The notes beneath the pieces were generated by a model. The model worked only from the letters and a program-made list of their open reading frames with translations. It was not told the DNA's origin and searched no databases. A stretch of 64,000 nucleotides of DNA. Source: Sphingomonas jinjuensis (GTDB lineage: Bacteria; Pseudomonadota; Alphaproteobacteria; Sphingomonadales; Sphingomonadaceae). Positions 43,574 to 54,095 of the stretch are shown here, one piece after another. The position numbers and the translations under genes were made by a program. The stretch covers positions 310,001-374,000 of the forward strand of contig NZ_JACIEV010000001.1 in the NCBI RefSeq assembly GCF_014197105.1. Reading direction: 5' to 3'. Position 1 is the stretch's first letter. The number at the start of each line of letters is the position of its first letter.

Positions 43574-44605
43574 ATGTCCGATATTCAAGACCGGCTCGAG
43601 ATCTTCGACGCCATCGCCGAGCGTCGCAACGAGCGTCGCCGTTTCCTTCGCTTTGCCGGCGGCGCCGCTGCCGGGGTCGGCGGCCTCGCGCTGCTGTCCG
43701 CGTGTAACGACGACAACGATCCGACACCGTCGCCCACCCCGACGCCGACTCCCACGCCGTCGTCCACCTCGGCGCAGCTCGACATCGACGTGCTCAACTT
43801 CGCGCTGAACCTCGAATATCTCGAGGCGCAGTTCTATAGCTGGGCGGCGTTCGGCGTCGGCCTCAACCCGTCGCTGACCACGGGCGTCGGCACCACCGGC
43901 ACCGTCACCGGCGGCGCGCAGGTGAACTTCAGCGACAACGTCGTCCGTCAATATGCGCGCGAAATCGCGCAGGACGAGGCGGCTCACGTCATCTTCCTTC
44001 GCTCGGCCCTCGGCTCGGCGGCGGTGGCGATGCCCAACCTCAACATCTCGGGCGACGCCAACGGTGCCTTCACCGCGGCGGCGCGCGCGGCGGGCGTCGT
44101 CGGCTCGACGGGGACGTTCAACCCCTATGCCTCCGACGAGAACTTCCTGCTCGGCGCGTTTATCTTCGAGGACGTCGGCGTGACCGCCTACAAGGGCGCG
44201 ATCACCTCGATCACCAACAAGACGTATATCGAGGCGGCGGCGGGCATTCACGCTGCCGAGGGCTATCACGCCGGCCTGATCCGCACGATCCTGTACGCCA
44301 AGGGTCTCCAGACCCCGTCGCTGCGGACCGCTGCGGGCCAGATCAGCGATGCGCGCGACAGCCTGGACGGGTCGAGCGACCTCGACCAGGGGATCACGCT
44401 GCCCAACGGCACGCTGACCACCACGGCCCTTGCCACCAACGTCACGGTCCAGGCATCGAACCTGGTGCCGACCGACAGCAGCGGCATCGTCTTCAGCCGC
44501 ACGCCGGCGCAGGTGCTCAACGTCGTCTATCTCAGCGCCGGGACGGGCCGCACCTCGGGCGGCTTCTTCCCGAACGGGATCAACGGCAACATCCGCACGA
44601 CCTGA
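43574..44605 (+). CDS. Ferritin-like domain protein, probable Tat lipoprotein (paralogue)
   Basis: 343 residues, closely similar to the preceding protein across the ferritin-like domain (NLEYLEAQFYSWAAFGVG, REIAQDEAAHVIFLR, AAEGYHAGLIR). Its leader differs: RRNERRRFLRFAGG is followed by a lipobox (LLSAC, Cys near residue 43) and a long Pro/Thr/Ser linker. So it is probably anchored in a membrane while its partner is soluble. A good terminator follows the gene. Confidence 0.85.
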   Translation: MSDIQDRLEIFDAIAERRNERRRFLRFAGGAAAGVGGLALLSACNDDNDPTPSPTPTPTPTPSSTSAQLDIDVLNFALNLEYLEAQFYSWAAFGVGLNPSLTTGVGTTGTVTGGAQVNFSDNVVRQYAREIAQDEAAHVIFLRSALGSAAVAMPNLNISGDANGAFTAAARAAGVVGSTGTFNPYASDENFLLGAFIFEDVGVTAYKGAITSITNKTYIEAAAGIHAAEGYHAGLIRTILYAKGLQTPSLRTAAGQISDARDSLDGSSDLDQGITLPNGTLTTTALATNVTVQASNLVPTDSSGIVFSRTPAQVLNVVYLSAGTGRTSGGFFPNGINGNIRTT

Positions 44606-44636
44606 TCCCCCCTCCGGATCGTGCAGATGCCGTTGA

Positions 44637-44664
44637 GGGCCGTCGGGAAACCGGCGGCCCTTTT
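44637..44664 (+). terminator. Rho-independent terminator after the ferritin-like pair
   Basis: GGGCCGTCGG-GAAA-CCGGCGGCCC forms a 10-bp stem (one G-U pair) with a GAAA loop, followed by four T residues. It separates the ferritin-like genes from the thiC leader. Confidence 0.8.
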
Positions 44665-44698
44665 CGTTGGCGCCGCCCCGCAACCGCCGCTATGATCG

Positions 44699-46711
<2,013 letters not shown>

Positions 46712-46794
46712 CCAATGCAATGCTTACCGTCCATAACGGTTGACAGCGTTGCTGATTGCAGCAGAGCGCACTGTCGAAATCGATCGGATAAGCG

Positions 46795-48291
46795 ATGCCA
46801 GGCAAGGTCATTCTTGAGAACATCCGCAACGTAGGCAGGCTTGAATTCGAGATACCCGATCGGGGAGTTTGGCTGCTCACTGCCGGAAATGGTGGGGGCA
46901 AGAGCTCACTATTAGCTTGCCTTCGTCGGCTAGGGTATCGTCAAGCATTCCCTGTGCACTTCCCGACTTCTCAGCGATCAGAACGTTTAGATAATTTTGA
47001 TAATGCCCGTATAACTTACGAAATTAACGATGACTCAGTGACTTATTCATATAGTGGTATTCGATGGGCACCTATACCGAAGAAGAATAGTCAAATATTT
47101 AGCCGGTTTGGTTATTCTGATGTAGTTTACATCGGAGCGACCGCAGATCGGATATCACCAAGGCCCGGGGACTTTGATACTGGTCGCGTTCAAAGAGCAG
47201 CTCCGTACGTGGTGCAAAATGCAAATCGTATATTTGACACCGACCGGTATTCGTTGCTCCGGAGCGTAAATCTGACCCGCGGCGGCTGGAATCGCGCGTA
47301 TGTTATGGCGCATGATGATAATCCCCGTACCTATCACTCTGAAAATCACTTTAGCATGGGCGAGTTATGCGTCTTGAACTTGCTTCAACAAATAAACGAA
47401 TGCCGCAATAACTCTCTTTTGCTTATCGACGAACTGGAATTAGCAATACACCCAAAGGCCCAGCGCAATCTCCTAGAATACCTTATAGAGGAAGCTCAGC
47501 GCAAAGGTCTTACCGTAATATTTTCGACACATTCCGTCACCCTCTTAAAGGCGGCTAGACGAAGAAGCATAATTCTACTGAATCGTGTTGGTGACAATGT
47601 CGAGCCAATGTATGGGTGCTTCCCTGCCTTAGCGCTAGGTTACTTGGCAGACACGGAAGAGCGTATCGCCGATAGTTTCATCTACGTTGAAGACGAGGCC
47701 GCCGCGTATGCGGTTGAGCCTCTTGTGAAGCTAGCAATCCGTGAAAAATATGACCGGATGGAGGCTTTTCCGACTGTTAGCATCGTACCGATAGGCCCTT
47801 TCTCAGCCGTGATGCGGTTTATGAGGGGCAGCGCCGCCATGTTGCCAGATCATGTTATGCAACACGCACTTTTGGATGAAGACGTTCAAACAGAGACGCT
47901 TGGGCGCTGGCAGAGGAGTGGAAACGCCGTTAGGTTGGCCGAGTTCGAACAAATACGTCGTCGAACTTCTTTTCTGCCCTGGGTTCCAGAGGTGCTTGTT
48001 TGTCGACAAATGTACATCGGTGCGGATTTCTACCAAGCGGAATTGCGACGTGAGTTGATGAGTGCAAGAGTGGGTATAAACCGAGGATCTTTTGGTTTTG
48101 TAGATCAGTTGCATGGCTCGGATCTTCGCGCTGAGGCTAAAAGAGCTTACGATGACTTCGTGACACACCTGATGACTGTGTCGGGTAAAACGGAACCCGA
48201 AGTTAAAGCGCTGCTATTCAAAGTCGTTGCTGAGAAAGCGTTTTCCGATGAACCGGGAACATACAACGCGTTGCTAGTCCCAATGATCTAA
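46795..48291 (+). CDS. AT-rich OLD-like ATPase with TOPRIM-like C-terminal domain (possible defense gene)
   Basis: 498 residues. The ABC-type ATPase has Walker A AGNGGGKSS (Lys36), Walker B LLLIDELELAIHP (Asp212-Glu213) and the H-loop FSTHS (His246). A signature-like SMGELCVLNLL precedes Walker B. After the ATPase, IYVEDEAAAYAVEPLV (Glu299) and LLDEDVQ (Asp361-x-Asp363) fit the acidic residues of a TOPRIM nuclease, as in the OLD family of ATP-dependent nucleases. Base composition is far lower in GC than its neighbours (47041-47100 has only 20 G/C of 60). It is a single gene without a UvrD-type helicase partner. Many OLD proteins act against phages, but the function here is inference. Confidence 0.75.
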   Translation: MPGKVILENIRNVGRLEFEIPDRGVWLLTAGNGGGKSSLLACLRRLGYRQAFPVHFPTSQRSERLDNFDNARITYEINDDSVTYSYSGIRWAPIPKKNSQIFSRFGYSDVVYIGATADRISPRPGDFDTGRVQRAAPYVVQNANRIFDTDRYSLLRSVNLTRGGWNRAYVMAHDDNPRTYHSENHFSMGELCVLNLLQQINECRNNSLLLIDELELAIHPKAQRNLLEYLIEEAQRKGLTVIFSTHSVTLLKAARRRSIILLNRVGDNVEPMYGCFPALALGYLADTEERIADSFIYVEDEAAAYAVEPLVKLAIREKYDRMEAFPTVSIVPIGPFSAVMRFMRGSAAMLPDHVMQHALLDEDVQTETLGRWQRSGNAVRLAEFEQIRRRTSFLPWVPEVLVCRQMYIGADFYQAELRRELMSARVGINRGSFGFVDQLHGSDLRAEAKRAYDDFVTHLMTVSGKTEPEVKALLFKVVAEKAFSDEPGTYNALLVPMI

Positions 48292-48307
48292 GCTGCCAGG
48301 GAAAACC

Positions 48308-48338
48308 GGCGGGGGTAATCCGCCTCAGCCGTCTTTTT
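48308..48338 (+). terminator. Weak terminator candidate after the OLD-like gene
   Basis: The short stem GGCGG / CCGCC with a 7-base loop is followed about ten bases later by TTTTT. The spacing from stem to T-run is long, so this is tentative. Confidence 0.3.
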
Positions 48339-48348
48339 ACTCACCCCC

Positions 48349-48825
48349 ATGCTCACCATCCTCCCCTACACCGACGACCTCGCCCCCGCGTTTCACGCCA
48401 TCAACGCCGCGTGGATCGCCGACATGTTCGTGCTGGAGCCGCATGACGAGCATGTCCTGTCGCACCCGCGCGAGGCGATCGTCGACAAGGGCGGCACCAT
48501 CCTGTTCGTCCACCACCCCGATCATGGCGTGATCGGCGCCGGCGCGCTGATGCCGACCGGCGGGCGCGGCTATGAGCTGACCAAGATGGGCGTGCGCGCC
48601 GACGTCCGCGGCACGGGGGCGGGCGCGGTGCTGCTCGACGCGCTCATCGCCCATGCGCGGGACCTGCCCGACCTGACGACGCTCTACCTGCTCACCAGCA
48701 GCAAATGCGCCGCCGCGATCCATCTCTATGAAAAGGCGGGCTTCGTCCACGACGCCGCGATCCTGGCGAGCCACGGCGCCACCTACGCCCGCTGCAACGT
48801 CGCCATGCGCCATCCGCTCGGCTGA
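48349..48825 (+). CDS. GNAT family N-acetyltransferase
   Basis: A 158-residue GNAT protein. The acetyl-CoA-binding loop is MGVRADVRGTGAGAVLLDALI near residue 83. The C-terminal half has LTSSKCAAAIHLYEKAGF, typical of the fold. The acceptor substrate is unknown. High GC returns here, so it marks the right boundary of the AT-rich insertion. Confidence 0.88.
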   Translation: MLTILPYTDDLAPAFHAINAAWIADMFVLEPHDEHVLSHPREAIVDKGGTILFVHHPDHGVIGAGALMPTGGRGYELTKMGVRADVRGTGAGAVLLDALIAHARDLPDLTTLYLLTSSKCAAAIHLYEKAGFVHDAAILASHGATYARCNVAMRHPLG

Positions 48826-48848
48826 CGCGGCACGTCCCCCCCAAAAAC

Positions 48849-48927
48849 CGTCATGCTGAACGCGTTTCAGCATCTCGGGCCGCGGAGCCGACCACGCAGA
48901 GATGCTGAACCAAGTTCAGCATGACGG
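48849..48927. repeat. Inverted-repeat element, family R2
   Basis: The arms CCGTCATGCTGAACGCGTTT and AACCAAGTTCAGCATGACGG pair. It lies between the GNAT and malate synthase genes. Confidence 0.8.
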
Positions 48928-49095
48928 TCTGGGTCGGGATAACTGTCCTATGCCCACCCCATCCGAGTGTGAAGAGTCTCAACATTCGCATGGAGCCCCC
49001 TTGCACTCGCCCCCCGATCCGGCCACATCGCCCCCGTCCTCCCCAGGCGCCCAACCCCGATGCCGCATCCGTGCGGCACGTGAAGGAGTGACGAC

Positions 49096-51168
49096 ATGAT
49101 CGACAAGGCCGGCCTTAAGGTCGCGGCGCCCCTCGCCGACTTCATCGAGGCCGAGGTGCTGCCCGGCACCGGCATCGACGCCGCCGGCTTCTGGCATGGC
49201 ACCGCCGCGATCCTGGCCGCGTTCGCCCCCCGCAACCGCGCCCTGCTCGCCCGCCGCGACGAGCTCCAGGCCGCGATCGACGGCTGGGACGGCGACGTCA
49301 CCGATACTGCCGCCTACGAGGCGTTCCTCCGCGCCATCGGCTATCTCGTCCCCGAGCCTGCGCCCTTCGAGGTCGCCACCGAGAACGTCGACGACGAGAT
49401 CGCCCGCCTCGCCGGCCCGCAGCTCGTGGTCCCCGCGCTCAACGCCCGCTTCGCGCTCAACGCCGCCAACGCCCGCTGGGGCAGCCTGTATGACGCGCTG
49501 TACGGGACGGATGCGATACCCGGCTCACCGGCCGGCAAGGGCTACGACCCAGACCGCGGCGCAAAGGTCATCGCCTGGGCCAAGGCCTTCCTCGACCGCG
49601 CCGTACCCCTAGCGGACGGCAGCTGGGCCGACTGGACCGGGGGCACCCCGACGCTCGCCGATCCGTCGCAACTGGTCGGCCGCAACGGCGATAACTGGCT
49701 CTTCCGCCACCACGGCCTCCACATCGAGGTCGTCGTCGACCCCGCCCACCCGATCGGCCGCTCCGACCCTGCCCATATCGCGGACGTCCTCCTCGAAAGC
49801 GCGCTGACGACGATCATCGACCTCGAGGATTCGATCGCCGCGGTCGATGCCGACGACAAGGTCGCGGCCTATCGCAACTGGCTCGGCCTGATGCGCGGCG
49901 ACCTTGCCGCCAGCTTCACCAAGGGCGGCGAGACGATGACCCGCACGCTCGAGGACGACCGCCGCTACACCGCCAGCGACGGCAGCGAGCTGATCGTCCC
50001 CGGCCGCTCGCTGCTGTTCGTCCGCAACGTCGGCCATCTGATGACGACGCCTGCGGTCCTGCTCGCCGACGGCAGCGAGGCGCCCGAGGGCATCGTCGAC
50101 GCGATCGTCACCAGCGCCATCGCGCTCCACGACCTGAAGGGCCTGGGCCGCTTCCGCAACAGCCGCACCGGCTCGATCTATATCGTGAAGCCCAAGATGC
50201 ACGGGCCGGACGAAGCCGCCTTCACCAACGACCTGTTCGACGCGGTCGAGGACCTGCTCGGCCTGCCCCGCCACACGATCAAGGTCGGAGTGATGGACGA
50301 GGAGCGGCGCACCAGCGCCAATCTTGTCGCGACGATCCACGCGGTGCAGGACCGTATCGTCTTCATCAACACCGGCTTCCTCGACCGGACGGGCGACGAG
50401 ATCCACACCTCGATGCGGGCCGGGCCGATGATCCGCAAGGGCGCGATGAAGGCGAGCGACTGGATCGCCGCGTACGAGGATCGCAACGTCCAGATCGGCC
50501 TCGCCTGCGGCCTGTCGGGCCGGGCGCAGATCGGCAAGGGCATGTGGGCCGCCCCCGATCGCATGGCCGACATGCTCGACCAGAAGCGTAGCCATCCCAT
50601 GACCGGCGCCAACACCGCCTGGGTGCCGAGCCCCACCGCGGCGACGCTCCACGCGACGCACTATCACGACGTCGACGTCTTCGCCCGCCGCGCCGAACGC
50701 GCCGCCGAGCCGGTGGCGCCGCTGTCGAAGCTGCTCGCCGTGCCGCTGGCGAAGGGCCGCAACTGGTCGCCCGAGGAGATCCGCGAGGAACTCGACAACA
50801 ACGCGCAAGGGATCCTCGGCTATGTCGTCCGCTGGATCGACCAGGGCGTGGGCTGCTCCAAGGTGCTCGATATCCACGACATCGGCCTGATGGAGGACCG
50901 CGCGACGCTGCGCATCAGCGCGCAGCACATGGCCAACTGGCTGCTCCACGGCGTTGTCACCCCGCCAGAGATCGACGCCGCCTTCACCCGCATGGCCGCG
51001 AAGGTCGATGCCCAGAACGCCGGCGACCCCGCCTACGAACCGTTGAGCGGCGGCGCGGGCCTCGCCTACCAGGCCGCCCGCGCGCTGGTGTTCGAAGGCG
51101 TGGACCAGCCCAGCGGCTACACCGAACCGCTGCTGCATGCGTACCGGCTGCGGAAGAAGGGGCATTAA
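49096..51168 (+). CDS. glcB: Malate synthase G
   Basis: A 690-residue enzyme that condenses glyoxylate with acetyl-CoA to malate in the glyoxylate route. Residues visible include [51 protein letters not shown] and, at the end, [19 protein letters not shown]. Its length is a little below the 720-residue family norm. The start ATG 49096 follows GAAGGAGTGACGAC. Isocitrate lyase is not in the window. Confidence 0.96.
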   Translation: MIDKAGLKVAAPLADFIEAEVLPGTGIDAAGFWHGTAAILAAFAPRNRALLARRDELQAAIDGWDGDVTDTAAYEAFLRAIGYLVPEPAPFEVATENVDDEIARLAGPQLVVPALNARFALNAANARWGSLYDALYGTDAIPGSPAGKGYDPDRGAKVIAWAKAFLDRAVPLADGSWADWTGGTPTLADPSQLVGRNGDNWLFRHHGLHIEVVVDPAHPIGRSDPAHIADVLLESALTTIIDLEDSIAAVDADDKVAAYRNWLGLMRGDLAASFTKGGETMTRTLEDDRRYTASDGSELIVPGRSLLFVRNVGHLMTTPAVLLADGSEAPEGIVDAIVTSAIALHDLKGLGRFRNSRTGSIYIVKPKMHGPDEAAFTNDLFDAVEDLLGLPRHTIKVGVMDEERRTSANLVATIHAVQDRIVFINTGFLDRTGDEIHTSMRAGPMIRKGAMKASDWIAAYEDRNVQIGLACGLSGRAQIGKGMWAAPDRMADMLDQKRSHPMTGANTAWVPSPTAATLHATHYHDVDVFARRAERAAEPVAPLSKLLAVPLAKGRNWSPEEIREELDNNAQGILGYVVRWIDQGVGCSKVLDIHDIGLMEDRATLRISAQHMANWLLHGVVTPPEIDAAFTRMAAKVDAQNAGDPAYEPLSGGAGLAYQAARALVFEGVDQPSGYTEPLLHAYRLRKKGH

Positions 51169-51179
51169 CTCCCCTACCT

Positions 51180-51296
51180 CCGTTCGCCCTGAGGAGAGGC
51201 TGAGCGAAGTCGAAGCCTCGTCTCGAAGGGCAGGTTCCGGGCGTGTGGTTCGAGACGGCGCTTCGACTTCGCTCAGCGCCTCCTCACCAGGAACGG
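51180..51296. repeat. Inverted-repeat element, family R1
   Basis: It runs from CCGTTCGCCCTGAGGAGAGG to CCTCCTCACCAGGAACGG, with inner arms GAAGTCGAAGC / GCTTCGACTTC and TCGTCTCGAAGG / TTCGAGACGG. It lies between malate synthase and the TonB-dependent receptor gene. Confidence 0.8.
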
Positions 51297-51383
51297 ATGG
51301 GGCTTGAACGCCATCACAATAAATCCGGCATAATCTTGCGACATTTCCCCCCTACCGCCCGCGCTCGAAGACAGGGGACGAAC

Positions 51384-54092
51384 ATGCGATACGGTTGGGC
51401 GATGATGATGGCGGCGAGCTGGCCGGCGATGGCGGCGGCGCAGCAGGCGACGCCCGCGCCGGCGGCGCCGGCAACCCCGGCGGCGACCGCCCCGGCGCCG
51501 CAGGAAGAGGAAGCCGACGAGCCCGACATCATCGTCACCGGCAGCCGCAAGCCGCCGGGCTCGGTCGTCGGCGACATTTCGCCCGAACAGACGCTGGGGC
51601 CGGCCGATATCCGCAGCTACGGCGTCAGCTCGGTGGCCGACCTGCTCACCGAACTCGCGCCCCAGACGCGCAGCGGTGCGGGCGGCGCGCCGGTCGTCCT
51701 GCTCGACGGCAAGCGCATCGCCGGCTTCCAGGAAATCCGCGACATCCCGACCGAGGCGATCGCCCGGACCGAGATCCTGCCCGAGGAAGTCGCGCTGAAA
51801 TACGGCTACAGCGCCGACCAGCGCGTCGTGAACATCGTCCTTCGCCGCCGCTTCCGCGCCACCACCGTCGAGCTGCGCGATACCCAGCCGACCGCGGGCG
51901 GCCGCAACACGCCGCAGGGCGATCTCGACCTGCTGACGATCCGCCAAGGCCGCCGCTTCAACCTCCACACCACGCTGTCGCAAAGCTCGGCGCTGACCGA
52001 GGCGGAGCGCAACATCTCGGCCCAGTCGACCGAGGGCGCGGCGGTCGCCTTCGACCAGCGGCCCTACCGCACGCTGCTGCCCGAGAGTCGCAGCGCCTCG
52101 GTCAACGCCGTCTATGCCCGGCCGATCGGATCGGTGTCGGCGACGCTCAACGGCCAGATCGACATCACCGAAACGACCGGCCAATTCGGCCTGCCCACCG
52201 TCAACTTTACGCTGCCCGGCGGCGGCAGCGTGTCGCGCGTCCTGAATGGTGGCGGGTTCAACCCGCTCGAAACGCGCACTTCGATCATCAACACCCACCT
52301 CGGCACCACCGCCAACGGCGTGACGTCGGGCTGGAACTGGACGCTGACCGGCGCCTATGATCGCAGCGCCACCCAGACCTTCACCGACGTCGGCGTCGAC
52401 AGCGCCGCCTATCAGGCGCGCCTCCTGGCGGGCGATCCCTCCGCCAACCCGCTCGGCCTGCTGACCCCGGCGGACATCGGCGCCTCGCCGGCCAACCGCG
52501 GCTATGCGGTATCGAACACCGGCAACGTCAACCTGCTCGCCTACAAGCCGATCTTCACCCTGCCGGCCGGCGATGTCTCGACCAGCATCCGCGTCGGCGC
52601 GACGACCAGCGACTTCACCAGCCGCTCCTATCGTGCCGGCCTGATCCAGACCGGCGACGTGTCGCGCGACAGCGTCAACGGCCGCATCAACCTCGACGTG
52701 CCGATCGCCAGCCGCGGCAAGGACGTGCTCGCGTTCCTCGGCAACCTGTCGGTCAACGGCAACGCCGCAATCAACCGATTGTCCGACTTCGGCACGCTCA
52801 AAAGCTGGGGCTATGGCGCCAACTGGTCGCCGGTGGTCGGCGTGCGCCTGATCGGGTCGGTCAGCCAGCAGGACGAGGCGCCGAGCGCGCAGCAGCTCGG
52901 CAATCCGCAGCTGGTAACGCCCAACCAGCGCTTCTTCGACTTCGTCACCGGGACGACCGCCACCATCACCGCGATCACCGGCGGCAATCCCAACCTGCGC
53001 GCCGACAACCGCCGCGTCGACAAGATCGGGCTGACGATCGCGCCCTGGACGAAGCGCGACGTCAACTTCACCGCCAACTTCACCCACACCCGGATCGACG
53101 ATCCGATCCAGTCGCTGACGTCGCCGACCGCGGCGATCCAGGCGGTCTTCCCCGATCGCTTCGTCCGCGACGCGGGCGGCAACCTGCTGCGCGTCGACAC
53201 CCGCCCGGTCAATTTCGCCAGGTCGGAGGCATCGGAGCTGCGCTACGGCATCAACTTCTCGGTGCCGCTGAAATCCAAGATCCAGAAGCAGATCGAGGCA
53301 TTCCGCGCCGGCACCGGACCCAATCCCTTCGCCGGCCTGACCTTCCCCGGCGGACGCGGGCCCGCCGGCGGCGACGGCCAGCCGCGGCGCAATCGCGGCG
53401 ATGGCGACACCACGCCACCACCGCCCAATGCGGGCGATGCACCGACCGGCACCGCGCCGGGCGAAAACCGCAACCCCGACGCGCCCGGCGGCGGCGGCCA
53501 GGCGGGGCAGGGCGGTCCCGGTGGCGGCTTCGGCGGTCGCGGCTTTGGCGGCGGTGGCGGCGGCTTCCGCGGTGGTGGGTTCGGCGGCGGCCGGGGCGGC
53601 GGTGGCGGGCGGCTGCAATTCGCGGTCTATCACACCTGGCGCTTCACCAACCGCGTCACGGTGGCGGACGGTGGCCCGACGCTCGACCTGCTCAACGGCG
53701 ACACGCTCGGCGGCGGCGGCGGTACGTCGCGGCACGAGATCGAGGGCCAGGCCGGCTACAACAACAACGGTCTCGGCGCGCGACTGTCGGTCAATTACGC
53801 CAGCGGCACGCGGGTCAATGGCGGCACGCCTGGCAATCCCGAACCGCTCGACTTCTCGGGCCTCGGCACCGCCGACCTCAGGCTGTTCGCCGATCTCGGC
53901 CAGCAGCTCGGGCTGGTGCGCGAGCATCCCTGGGTGCGCGGCATGCGCGTCACCTTCGCGGTGACCAATCTCTTCAACAGCCGCCAGCGGGTGACGACGT
54001 CGGACGGCACCGTCCCCGTCAGCTACCAGCCCGCCTATCTCGACCCGCTCGGCCGCGCGGTGCGGGTGAGCGTGCGCAAGCTGTTCTTCTGA
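51384..54092 (+). CDS. TonB-dependent receptor-like outer membrane protein with Gly/Arg-rich insert
   Basis: 902 residues: a signal peptide (to about residue 22, AMAAAQ), a Pro/Ala-rich segment, then a TonB-box-like DIIVTGSR near residue 50. The plug domain follows (LGPADIRSYGVSSVADLLTEL, VLLDGKRIAG, IERTEILPEEVALKYG-type motif). The barrel has GGNPNLRADNRRVDK. Between residues about 645 and 745 is a low-complexity insert rich in Gly, Arg and Pro (GGRGFGGGGGGFRGGGFGGG). It is probably in an extracellular loop. The C-terminus ends in Phe-Phe as in outer membrane barrels. The start at 51384 is supported by AGGGGACG upstream. Substrate is unknown. Confidence 0.85.
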   Translation: MRYGWAMMMAASWPAMAAAQQATPAPAAPATPAATAPAPQEEEADEPDIIVTGSRKPPGSVVGDISPEQTLGPADIRSYGVSSVADLLTELAPQTRSGAGGAPVVLLDGKRIAGFQEIRDIPTEAIARTEILPEEVALKYGYSADQRVVNIVLRRRFRATTVELRDTQPTAGGRNTPQGDLDLLTIRQGRRFNLHTTLSQSSALTEAERNISAQSTEGAAVAFDQRPYRTLLPESRSASVNAVYARPIGSVSATLNGQIDITETTGQFGLPTVNFTLPGGGSVSRVLNGGGFNPLETRTSIINTHLGTTANGVTSGWNWTLTGAYDRSATQTFTDVGVDSAAYQARLLAGDPSANPLGLLTPADIGASPANRGYAVSNTGNVNLLAYKPIFTLPAGDVSTSIRVGATTSDFTSRSYRAGLIQTGDVSRDSVNGRINLDVPIASRGKDVLAFLGNLSVNGNAAINRLSDFGTLKSWGYGANWSPVVGVRLIGSVSQQDEAPSAQQLGNPQLVTPNQRFFDFVTGTTATITAITGGNPNLRADNRRVDKIGLTIAPWTKRDVNFTANFTHTRIDDPIQSLTSPTAAIQAVFPDRFVRDAGGNLLRVDTRPVNFARSEASELRYGINFSVPLKSKIQKQIEAFRAGTGPNPFAGLTFPGGRGPAGGDGQPRRNRGDGDTTPPPPNAGDAPTGTAPGENRNPDAPGGGGQAGQGGPGGGFGGRGFGGGGGGFRGGGFGGGRGGGGGRLQFAVYHTWRFTNRVTVADGGPTLDLLNGDTLGGGGGTSRHEIEGQAGYNNNGLGARLSVNYASGTRVNGGTPGNPEPLDFSGLGTADLRLFADLGQQLGLVREHPWVRGMRVTFAVTNLFNSRQRVTTSDGTVPVSYQPAYLDPLGRAVRVSVRKLFF

Positions 54093-54095
54093 TGG

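Noticed and set aside
48026..48100. Idea that the AT-rich region also carries an integrase, transposase or direct-repeat boundaries
   Set aside because: No second gene, IS end or matching direct repeats were seen at 46712-46794 or 48292-48348.
51273..53927. 884-codon minus-strand frame across the TonB-dependent receptor
   Set aside because: Antisense shadow; composition is low-complexity and the plus strand has signal peptide, plug and barrel motifs.
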